This document shows positions 55,305-64,000 of a stretch of DNA of 64,000 nt, piece after piece (the stretch's first letter is position 1; every line of letters begins with the position of its first letter). Location of the stretch: NCBI GenBank assembly GCA_031216915.1, contig CM062296.1:450802287-450866286 (forward strand). Reading direction: 5' to 3'. The position numbers and the translations under genes are program-made. Source of the stretch: Pictodentalium vernedei (taxonomy: Eukaryota > Mollusca > Scaphopoda > Dentaliida > Dentaliidae). Under the pieces are notes generated by a model, which searched no databases, was not told the origin of the DNA, and was given only the letters and a program-made list of their open reading frames with translations.

Positions 55305-55624
55305 GGGGCGCGGTGGCTCAGTAGGTAGAGGAGCAGGTTGCAAGCCGAGAGGTCCTCGGTTCGAATGGCACCTGCGGCAATCGCGTTGTGTCCTTGGGCA
55401 AGACACTTCACCCCCATTGCCCACGTGGGGGCATGGTGGCGTTGTGTACTAAGGCGTACTACACGTCGATGGCGCACTTGCCTTCAACCAATGCTAACCC
55501 TGCTTGTGTAGAGTTAGTATGTTGGGGAGCTGACAGTTGCTCGCCGTTGCTCGGTGGTTCTCTCCGGGTACTCCGGCTTCCTCCACCCGTAAAACTGCCG
55601 CGGTCATGATTAGCCAAATAAATA
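55305..55624 (+). mobile_element. tRNA-derived SINE, copy 5, best preserved
   Basis: Box A (GTGGCTCAGTAGGTAGAGG) and box B (GGTTCGAATGG) are followed by CCTTGGGCAAGACACTTCAC, CCCACGTGGGGGC, CAACCAATGCTAACCCTGC and TCTCTCCGGGTACTCC. It has a short tail (AAATAAATA). A 13-bp target duplication TTTTGTAACAACG lies at 55,292-55,304 and 55,625-55,637. Confidence 0.95.
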
Positions 55625-55637
55625 TTTTGTAACAACG

Positions 55638-56892
55638 TTTTTTTTTACTTCAAGCGTTTACACCATCCCCCTGTTGCGAATTCAGCCCACGATTATGCTG
55701 GGCAATGTGTTAAAATGGTCATTAGAGCCCTATGAAATTGTAATAAAATATTATAAGAGTACTGGAATGTACTCGGTGGACAGATTCTAATCATATAACA
55801 TAAGAATATATTAAAGTTTGTTGCACAAATAGACACAGCAAGTTTGGTGAGAATCACAAATCTTGTTAATTAATACCTGTCAATCACAGTTCCCGCTGTT
55901 TTAAATCGGACACCGGATACGCTTGCTCGCGTGCGCCTCAAGGGTACAACACTGCCAAAGTACTGTTAAAACATTTGACGATTGTGAGGAAAAGCCCTCT
56001 ATAACGTCAATGATACCCAGATAAACCAAACATGTACCGAGAATTTGAAGATTCTCGGACGTTTTCGAATTTTAGGTTGTCAAGTTTGATAATATGTTAT
56101 TCCTTTACTGATGGGGAGGAATTTTAACTTGGCACTTAATTGTCAAACTGTTCCATTGTTCTGTCAAATCATACCTGATTTGTAGAAATGGAACAGTGGC
56201 GCGAAGTTTAGTCAGTTTTAACCGATTTTAACTGGAACTGACTGGACTGTCACGTGCACACCTAACACGACATCCATCCAGGCCGACGACTATTGAAGCT
56301 TGGAGATTCTTGTTAGAGTAAGAGGAGGCACATCTTTGGCTTCATTGGCAAAGGGTGCTTCATGTTCACTTGTTCCCCTCGAAAGTCGCGTGATGCTTGA
56401 TCAGCATGAATTACGCAATTCTGATTGTGACTGCCCTCTGAAATAACTACCGTCACTCCAGTTAAATGAAGTTTGTGAATTATAATTTACACTAGTGAAT
56501 ATTGGTGAGAATTGCACAGATTAACTGAATTAATTTAATAGAGGAAAGTATTTGCCGAAGGTTGGAGCGTTCCAATTTATTTACTTGCTAGCTGAATCGT
56601 CCATTAGCTAAAACATCCAGTATTTACCTAATTGCTGTACTACCAAGACGGGGCATGGATAAACAGAGCTAACCTTGAAAGAATTTTCCAGAATCCAAAA
56701 ACGTTTGGGGGAACTGAAATCCTTGAAGTCATAATCTTTATCTTCCAAATCAACTAGACGCTCACCGTGGTGATACCCCACTATGCCACACTCTCCCTAT
56801 GGATGAGCCGTCACTGACAGAATGCCTCCCGTTCTTACTTGGACTGTCCAGATAAAGGACGAGAGCGTTCTGACAGTGAACGTTTTGGAATG
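55638..56892. other. No gene; small hairpin at 56,148-56,196
   Basis: CTGTTCCATTGTTCTGTCAAAT pairs with ATTTGTAGAAATGGAACAG. No coding feature is supported in this stretch. Confidence 0.45.
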
Positions 56893-57973
56893 TTGGACAA
56901 GTGTCCCCCCCCCCCCCCTTACAAGGGATGTATATCCCCCAGTCCAATAATAACCAATTGGATAACTTTCCCCCTCCCCCAGTGAATTTGTCAACTAGGA
57001 TAGGTACCCCCAGTCAAAATGTGAGCTAGGAAAACTGCCCCAATGAAATTTGCACCGGGGATATATCCACACCCTCCCACCCCCGTCAAAATTTCAGCTA
57101 GTAAACCTGCCCCCAAATTGTTACATGGGTAACAGAATTGTCAGCTAGTAGTGTTAAAAAGTAGGTTTAATAGATATTATAACATAAAATTTAAAAGTCA
57201 GCGAGGGAATGCAGTATTTAAAAACTGTAAATCTTGTAGATTATTTTGATTGCAATTATGTCAGTGGTACCTATCACACAGTTCGAGGCCCAAGAGGTAC
57301 TCTAAGACTACAAAGAAACAACTCACCCAAACATATAATCACAATATGGAATGTATTTGAAGAGACAATGTCTGATGGTTCCAGGACAAACAGTATTTGT
57401 GAATCCTGGAACAATTCTTTTTGTCACTTAATGGGCCATAAGAATCCAGGACTTTGGCATGCAATTAAGTGTATACAACGAGATCAGATTTGTGCTCTTA
57501 CAGAAATTGAACGTTTAAGATATGGGGAACCTTCAAGAAAACGTGTCCGAAAGGTTACAAGCAGCTTCAAACTCGTCTGAATACATTGTGCTTTGAGTTA
57601 TCTAAGGGTAGAAAATCCGTGTCCGAATTCCTCGCAGCTGTTAGTTGCTGCATTAGGTTTTAACTTAAACAGTTATGCAACATTATACTATACTAGTTAG
57701 TGCTTCAAAGCATCTGGCATGGTAAAATCTGATGATTTTGGTGGGTGGGGCGGTGGGGGTGGGGTGGGGAGGGACAGTTTTCCAAGATGATATTCTGAAT
57801 GGGGGCACATATCCTAGGTGCCAATTCGATTGGTGGCAGTTTTCCTAGCTGACATTTTGACTAAGTGACAATTTCACTGGTGTGTGTGTGTGTGTAGGAG
57901 GGGGGGGGGGGGGCAGTTATCCAATTGGCTATTATTGGACTGGGGGCAAATAGCCTGGGGAGCATTTGTCTGG
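56893..57973. mobile_element. Mutator-like element with tandem-unit inverted ends
   Basis: The left end (56,893-57,140) and right end (57,750-57,973) are inverted copies of one another. Both hold CAGTCCAATAATAACCAATT (outer unit), CAGTGAATTTGTCA, CAAAATGTGAGCTAGGAAAA and AATGAAATTTGCACC in the same order. Each end is itself a chain of about 30-40-bp units of the form CAGT-AAAAT-AGCTAGGAAAACTGCCCC, separated by C/G runs. Between them lies a fragment of a MULE-associated protein. No clear 9-bp target duplication was found, and C/G runs blur the edges. Confidence 0.75.
57209..57580 (+). pseudogene. C-terminal domain of a MULE/FLYWCH-type transposase-related protein
   Basis: The 123-codon frame (ATG at 57,209) carries NLVDYFDCNYV near residue 8, a Gly/Arg-rich loop near 27, IWNVFEE (W47) near 46, RTNSICESWNNSF (W67) near 59, HLMGHKNPGLW (W83) near 73 and a basic end ERLRYGEPSRKRVRK. 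This order, Y-F-x3-Y/I then WN-x-E then RTNN-x-E-x-WN then G-x-x-HPxxW, is typical of the C-terminal region of MULE-domain proteins, often with FLYWCH fingers, that are abundant in invertebrates. The transposase core and zinc finger are absent. Flanking inverted repeats mark it as transposon cargo rather than a host gene. Confidence 0.65.
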
Positions 57974-58759
57974 AACCCAACTTTTTGAGAGAACAACCAC
58001 AGCACTGTGATCGTAAAAAAAGCAAGGTGGGTTTTAAAGCCCAACCGACTAGCCATGTTTTGTGACATAAAACCGCACCTTTTCCAGTTAATGGAACTGC
58101 AAAAAGTGTTAACAGGTTACATTATCATGCCTAAGTTAGTCAGATTCCAAGTCAACAATTATATCAAATGTAGACAGTCATGTTAAATATAAATGTAATG
58201 GCGTCTTGTTCATCACAATCGTTTCTTATTTAAAAAGAAAGTAGAAAGCCTCGTTTGACATTTTGATCGAGTCAAATAATTTAGCCAGCAGAGGTCTATT
58301 TCTGTCTAGTAATCCGGTATATTGTGTGGAGAGATAGAACATGTACACGAAAAAACAAACTACAGACTCCGATTGAAGCTTATTGGGACCCGGAAGTTGC
58401 GACAACTGCATCAATTATTTTCCAAATAAGGAGGAGCCTCGACAGATGTTCTCACAGATGTTCTCACAGTTCAGCGAGTAAACAAGCTGCACTGGTAATC
58501 AGGAACAAAAGTGGAAAGACATAATGTTAATTACGACTGCTGTTTCTATGTAGATAATCAACTGTATGTAGGAAACATTTTCTTTTTATTCCCACCGCCG
58601 CTCTTTTCAGTGCTTCCATCAAATCACGACCCGACCCACTCACAAGAGATTTATAATCACAGCAAAACACGTCTAAGTTTCACCTTATCCTCCAGCGCGC
58701 GTTGTTCAGAGCATAGCTGCCATAGAGCATTATGTGTGGATGTAAGGCTATAAAATTAA

Positions 58760-58762
<3 letters not shown>
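57974..58762. other. No gene; (TG)n upstream and a short GATGTTCTCACA duplication
   Basis: ACAGATGTTCTCACAGATGTTC near 58,441 is a small tandem repeat. No coding sequence is supported. Confidence 0.4.
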
Positions 58763-58845
<83 letters not shown>

Positions 58846-58848
58846 TTT
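58763..58848. repeat. (AAT)n followed by (ATTT)n microsatellite
   Basis: About 13 AAT units, then 12 ATTT units. The latter are the expanded tail of the adjacent minus-strand SINE. Confidence 0.95.
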
Positions 58849-59134
58849 GGATTGAACGACATTTTACAGGTGGAGGAAGCTGGAATACCCGGAGAGAACC
58901 ACCGGGCAACGGCGAGCAACTGTAAAGACTCCCCAACGTACTAACTCCACATAAGCAGGGTCAGCATTATTTAAAGACAAGTGCATCATCGACGTGCAGT
59001 ACGCCTTAGTACACAAAGCCACCGTGCCCCCACGTGGGCAATTGGGATTAAGTGTCTTGCCCAAGGACACAGCGCGGTTGCTGCAGGTGGGATTCGAACC
59101 GAGGACATCTCGGATTGCAGCCTGCAACTCTACC
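58849..59134 (-). mobile_element. tRNA-derived SINE, copy 6
   Basis: On the minus strand the head GGTAGAGTTGCAGGCTGCAA has box B GGTTCGAATCC. It is followed by TGTCCTTGGGCAAGACACTT, CCCACGTGGGGGC, AATGCTGACCCTGC and TCTCTCCGGGTATTCC. The tail runs into the ATTT microsatellite at 58,802-58,848. No target duplication is visible because the microsatellite has expanded. Confidence 0.93.
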
Positions 59135-60096
59135 CAACAATATTCTATCAAACGATATTTATTTACAAATTACCTCATAGACGAACGAATAAAACACGAA
59201 ACACATTCGTATCTCTGTGATCTAGTATCACTGTAGGGATAAAATAGACAGTTTGTGGGGGCGATTGTTGCTTTAAAACCTTTTGTTTAAATAAGTAGTC
59301 ATTAAGAACTCGTAATATTGTGCCGAATCGACATCGAATATATTCATCATTACTCTCATTCAAATATTATTCGACAATTTTCTTACACTTTGAATAATGC
59401 CATACTGACTTCCGCCACGCGAGTGAATATAGTCGACGCAATTCCACTGTGGTGGCACCAGGACCCTGCGAAGCTTCGATTCGATGCAGTTCCAGTCGCG
59501 TTGACTTGGAAATTTGATTCGGAAATTTTCGAATCGTTGAGATGTTCTCAAAGTTGTCCCCAGTGTCTCCTCCTAGATTCTTCTTCTCTCATCAGGTCTC
59601 CTGTACAGGAGACCTGATGAGAGAAGAGGAGTTCAAGGAGATATCGCTCCGAAGCCACTTTCCTTCCGCTGTGGAATGTTCCGGTGATTGGTTGCCTTGC
59701 CAAAAAACACGAATCCCCATTAAATACAATAATTGAATTGAGGCTGGCGGTATCCATGCTTGTAAGAAGGTGCAGTATTTACAACTTGACGAGCCGCAAG
59801 ATTCGATTCGAGATACATGTATGATTCGAACCGAAATCCTCTTCCTGATTTCCCCCCACTGGAAATGTGAGACTCACACGAACGTAATTGGCACGATGTT
59901 CTATTCATTCGATGGTTTTCTCTTCTTCTTTTTGTCACATTCAGAGCACAAAACAAATAGGCGCCGAACGACAAAGAAAGTGGAAACGGAATGTTTCATT
60001 TGCAGGGAAGGGTAATAAAGTTTGATGTGTGTTTTGTTTTCTCTCTGGTTTTTGCAAGGGCGTAGTCATCATAAAGGAAGTGTTGGGACAAACATA
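59135..60096. other. No gene recognised apart from the hairpin at 59,582
   Basis: Frames on both strands reflect GATTCGA-rich DNA and the palindrome. No domain was seen. Confidence 0.4.
59582..59627. repeat. 46-bp perfect palindrome
   Basis: TCTTCTCTCATCAGGTCTCC and TGT are followed immediately by the exact inverse, centred between 59,604 and 59,605, with no loop. A perfect spacer-less palindrome of this length suggests recent origin or maintained symmetry. Confidence 0.9.
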
Positions 60097-60445
60097 CTGT
60101 TCAAAAAAAGAAATCAAAACGGGTATATTCACCGTAACATGGCAAATATTTGAGAATATAGTGATGAAGTGTGGCTGTAGATATGGTTAACGACATATCG
60201 TGGTGGGCTAAACATTATGTAACATTTTGGACACTGGAGCATAATTTCGGACACCGTCACCCCACAAATATTGGAAATTAATATAATAAAGTTTCCACTG
60301 AGTGAATACCTGAATCATGAAGTTGCACGCCCCGAGCAGGCGAGCAGAACGTGTGGTAGGGGAGGGGGGGGGGAGTTATAAATTGACGTGGAAATCGATC
60401 GGAATTCGCAGAGCGTTAAAGGGATATTGATATTGCTCATGCAAA

Positions 60446-61554
60446 ATGCCGCATTTGACCGAAGCTCAGAGAAATAATGCCATTGGCCACATGGAAACAG
60501 GTGAATCAACTTCGAATGTAGTGAGAGTGTTCAAAGTCTCACCGAGCAACATCACTCGCCTGTGGAACCGCAACCACATCCAGGGGACAACATAGGACCT
60601 TCCAAGATCCGGTATACCCCGAGTGACCACCCCAGCCCAGGACCGACACATTCGGTTACGTAATTTGCGGGAGAGAACCACAGCGACCTCTAAGGCGTCA
60701 ACGCTATCAGGTCGGTGAAGGATTTCAGATCAGACCGTTCGCAACCGTCTACTCGAGACAGGTCTGCGTGCTGGACGGCCAGTTCGTGGCGTCATTTTGA
60801 CGGCGCAGCATCGTCCACGTCGACTTCAATGGTGCCAGATGCAACAAGCATTGCCTCATCAGAGAAGGAGAACGGTATGGTTCACAGACGAGTCACGTTT
60901 CCTTCTTCACCTAGTTGGTGGACTACGTACAAGCGTCGTGGAAAACGTTTTGCGCGTAGCTGCGTTCGGAAGGTGGACAGATTTGGTGGTGGTAGTGTTA
61001 TGATGCGGGCATCCATCTCATACACTGGTAGAACGGACCTCGTCCATGTTGAGGGTAATTTGACGACGCAGAGGTACGGAGATGAAATTTTGCATCCACA
61101 CGTGCTCCCCATTATTCAGAATGCCAACGCCATTTTCCAGCTTGATAACGCCCGACAGCACACAGCAAGGTTCACAACCGATTATCTACAAGCGTTGCAG
61201 GAAGAGTGGGCCACCATACCTCAAGCTTCCATCCGGAATCTGATTGTTTTAACCCTTTACCCAACGTAACGGCCAAAACCGGCCAGCGCTATTCTCAAAA
61301 ATCGCCAATTAATTTTCATTATTTTTTCATTTTTTGTCTCAAAAACAAAGGTTATGACCCCTCGTTGGAACGAGCTCAACGAGCTCGTTCCAACGAGGGG
61401 TCATAACCTATGTTTTTGAGACAAAAAATTAAAAAAAATAGTTATTCAAGAATTTTTTTGGCAAGTGTCGTCTGCTTTTCATGTTAGGTAAAGGGTTAAT
61501 GAACAAAGATGCCAAGCAGTTTTGGACTCAAATGGCGGTCACACTAGATATTGA
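60446..61554 (+). pseudogene. Tc1-like transposase, deleted and disrupted
   Basis: MPHLTEAQRNNAIGHMETG starts the N-terminal helix-turn-helix, ended by a stop at 60,594. VWFTDESRF, with the first catalytic Asp, is near 60,877. IFQLDNARQHTARF, with the second, is near 61,134. The text then jumps from DYLQ to ALQEEWATIPQASIRNLI. The usual 'LPWPxxSPDLxPIEHxWD' block carrying the third acid, about 50 codons, has been deleted. The TTAA MITE sits immediately after RNLIV (61,249-61,499). Beyond it, with a one-base shift, the C-terminal QRCQAVLDSNGGHTRY resumes and ends at TGA 61,552. Confidence 0.88.
61249..61499. mobile_element. TTAA hairpin MITE (family A) inside a transposase
   Basis: TTAACCCTTTACCCAACG at the left and TAGGTAAAGGGTTAA at the right (TTAA at 61,249 and 61,496). 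The hairpin GGAACGAGCTCAACGAGCTCG and GGTTATGACCCCTCG is nearly perfect. The flanking DNA is transposase coding sequence on both sides, which fixes the insertion boundaries independently of the TTAA. Confidence 0.95.
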
Positions 61555-61725
61555 ATTTGGATGACGTCGACTCGTGACGTTAACATCTGAAACGTCTCAA
61601 TTTGTGCCTCGTTCATCAATTAAAACTTTGGTTATGAATTGATTTCGTTCTCAATCTCAGTATCCCATCATGCGGGAATGTACCTCATCACAGAAAACCC
61701 GTTTTGCGTTTCTTTTTTTGGACAG

Positions 61726-63379
61726 TATATTATTCTGCTGCAAATATATCCCCCCCCCCCCCACCCACCCCAAACTCATTTCTCCGGCAGCAGACAAATA
61801 GCTTTTCCCTCCACGTCATTTGATCTCGTGTTGAATCAAGAGTGTGTATTCCGTACATGTGAAGGTCCAGGGCCATCCCCGAGGACAAATATGAACTATT
61901 CAGGCCAATTCTAGCATCGAGTGGATTTTTAAAAGACTTAAGAATACAGAGAGTGGAGGCATAACTTTAGCAAAATGACCCAAGAAGTAATAGGATGGGA
62001 GTATTTAAACCAGTTTGGGGATTTCAGGAATATATGTTCATAAAGTTGACATTTTGCAGGAAAAATGTTGGAGGTGAGCCCACCAAATCTGCCTTGGCTA
62101 TGCTGCAGTAACAATGTAATGCCACGTTAGTATAAAGTAAGGATATAATAAGATGCTACAAAGCACAGCTTCATCTTTCTTGTTTGGCTAAAGACGAAGC
62201 AGAGAAGTGAAACCAAATATTTTTTATGTGTCGCTGTATACAATCCTGTAATTGCAAAAATGGACAGAGACCTTTGACAGGATCGCCACGCAGTCGCGAT
62301 AAGGGCGAAACTCTGCTTACAACACAGTAGATTCTCGCCTATTGGAAAACAATCAAAAAATTACATCTCAGATTCTAACTTTGTTGGAGTTTTGATCCAG
62401 TTTTGATTTGCATTATTTCATTTATGTAATCTCGAAACCATAAGTGTGGAAAGTGTCGCGACCGGATCACAACCATATCGCGATCCGATCGAGGAAGAGG
62501 GAGGGCTTCTACGGTCACCACACAGTAGACTTTGTAATCAATAATATTATACCTCAGTTGTTTACTTTTCCTCTTGTTCTGTTTTAATTTCTCCGGTCAT
62601 TATTTTACTATACAGCTCGGAGTCAAGTGACATCAGGAATGATCGTTTGTTTCTGTCTATTTCTTGAGTTATGAACCCCAAAAAACAAAGGCCAAACTGT
62701 GTAAATGGGAGTAGCCCATAAACGCTGTTTGTGAACCACAAAAAAAAAAACAAAAAAACAAAGGCCAAACTGTGTAATTGAACTTGAGGGGCATTACATT
62801 TAAACACTCTCCACTTTGCTGAAGTAAAATAAAAACCAGGTCGCATCATGCCTCCTAGTGATATCTAAATAAAAAAGGTTTTCTAAAATTCTGTTTGAAG
62901 TATCGATACATTTCAGTGAAACGTGTTCTTATGTCATTACAATTTTCATTGACCAGTGAACTGCGTAAGTTAAAAGGAACACCATAGGCCACTTCAAACT
63001 TCAATCTCCTTTTCCACTTGACGGGAGGGCGCTGTCATTCAAAGCAAAACTGGTTTAAATTTAATTCTGATTTTGACCATTTCCCGAGAAACTGAAAACA
63101 CAGTTTGTAAATGTGGAGTTCGATATAAACACAGATGACATGAAGTTGGTAGAACTTTGTCTCAGAAAGAGTTCATTCAGGCTATTTAGAAATTGGAAAG
63201 TTTTGTTCGCGTGAGGTTCGTTTGTGGATGCCATCGTAATTATTATGACCGGCCATTGATTACGTTTGATCTGGGTAAAACGACGAATGCAGACGATCAC
63301 CTATTGCGTATAAAAACATGAACACGGAATAAAGAGCATGATCAGGATTTAAAGTTGGAGAGACAAAATTCCCAGGGCT
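61726..63379. other. No gene; small duplication at 62,680-62,785
   Basis: CAAAGGCCAAACTGTGTAA occurs twice (about 62,686 and 62,760) after A-rich runs. CGCGACCGGATCACAACC near 62,457 pairs imperfectly with CGCGATCCGATCG. A C14 run lies at 61,751-61,764. No coding sequence is supported. Confidence 0.45.
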
Positions 63380-64000
63380 ATTCTTTGCTAATGACATGCT
63401 TTTATTAGCCGAGAGTGAAGGTTGACTACAAAAACTGTTAAGCATAGTAGGAAAGCACGGGGATAAATGACGACTTGAACTGAACGAAAACAAAAGCAAG
63501 GTAATACCTTTGGGCCGTAGGGTAGATTAGTCGCTAAAGTAGAGGGTTGGTAAATTCTCCATTGGTAAAGAGGAAGCCAAGGATTTGGCAGTGGGGGAAC
63601 GGGAGAATGCGAAAACATGAGAGTGAAATTATGTGTTCCAGGGAGAGACATTCACAAACACCACACAAATTAACTTAAAGCAATATGGATAATATTACTC
63701 AATCAGGTAAAACTACTTGTGTTCGAACAAGGTGTTCGTTGGAAAATATATTTGCGAGAGCATGGGATTACCAACCATAATTTATGGAACGGATGGGATC
63801 CCTCAAAACCTAACGGTACTGAGGAACTTGAAGGTGATACAAAAATGATGCTGTGGATAACCGGATCTCGTAACACAGCCGCATTTGAAGCGGTCAGAGG
63901 GGAACTCGGGTGGATACTGGTTAAATATAGAATATATATTGGAAAATTATGCTACTCGAATAACCCGGTAAACCCCCAAACAGTAGGTGGTGTAAAAAGA
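63380..64000 (+). pseudogene. Non-LTR reverse transcriptase relic running off the window
   Basis: LFFANDMLLLAESEG, with FAND where FADD is expected, lies near 63,381. LQKLLSIVGKHGDK follows, then RLELNENKSKVIPLGRR near 63,472. Further on, PTIIYGTDGIP near 63,770 and MMLWITGSRNTAAFEAVRGE near 63,846 match the thumb and C-terminal region of L1/Tx1- or RTE-like elements. The catalytic Asp-to-Asn change and several stops and frameshifts show it is dead. The 5' part (endonuclease, RT fingers) is missing, and the 3' end lies beyond 64,000. Confidence 0.75.

Larger units (their letters stand above)
60097..61725 (+). mobile_element. Tc1/mariner-like transposon, interrupted by a MITE
   Basis: The left end CTGTTCAAAAAAAGAAATC, AAAACGGGTAT (60,097) is mirrored by the right end GTTTTGCGTTTC, TTTTTTTGGACAG (61,725). 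This gives inverted repeats of about 30 bp. TA flanks both sides (60,095-60,096 and 61,726-61,727). Without the 251-bp MITE the element is about 1.38 kb, slightly short because part of the transposase is deleted. Confidence 0.9.

Overview
The window reads as animal nuclear DNA, probably from a marine invertebrate. It is AT-rich and dominated by mobile elements. Coding stretches are short and broken, and no bacterial gene organisation is present. Non-LTR retrotransposons, a DIRS-like relic, Tc1/mariner-type elements, a Mutator-like fragment, tRNA-derived SINEs and hairpin MITEs occur together. This mixture fits a mollusc, another lophotrochozoan, an echinoderm, a hemichordate or a cephalochordate. 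The sequence alone does not decide between them. I could not confidently name a single host gene.

Layout. 0-7 kb: a 405-bp-period tandem repeat, hairpins, and a decayed DIRS-like element (4.9-6.3 kb). 7-13 kb: several unrelated long palindromes and a nested minisatellite (10.66-11.24 kb). 13-16.6 kb: a possible short host exon, a (CTT)n tract and two tRNA-SINEs. 16.7-20.6 kb: two broken non-LTR elements. 20.7-21.2 kb: a tandem dimer of a hairpin element. 21.55-25.92 kb: the best element in the window, a full-length non-LTR retrotransposon with a 13-bp target duplication. It carries a 2A-like ribosome-skipping motif ahead of its endonuclease and has only one frameshift and one stop. 26.5-30.8 kb: a large hairpin, then a non-LTR relic split by a Tc1-like transposon, then a perfect 134-bp duplication. 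31-51 kb: mostly non-coding, with four MITE/hairpin families, two SINEs and some weak coding candidates. 52.0-52.7 kb: an unidentified GC-richer charged coiled-coil ORF joined to a second frame at a canonical A AAA AAC slippery heptamer. 53.4-54.1 kb: a foldback element inside a MITE. 56.9-58.0 kb: a Mutator-like element with inverted repeats built of short tandem units. 58.8-61.7 kb: a SINE and a second Tc1-like element with a MITE inserted in its transposase. 63.4-64 kb: a non-LTR relic running off the end.

The unifying signal is a TTAA-flanked, CCCTTT-ended hairpin MITE (piggyBac-like by its ends), present in at least ten copies in two subfamilies. Its insertions and the nested insertions give a relative chronology: non-LTR relics, then Tc1-like elements, then MITEs, with SINE and foldback insertions into some MITEs. 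Coordinates of repeat edges are usually good to a few bases where a target duplication is stated and to about 10-20 bases elsewhere.
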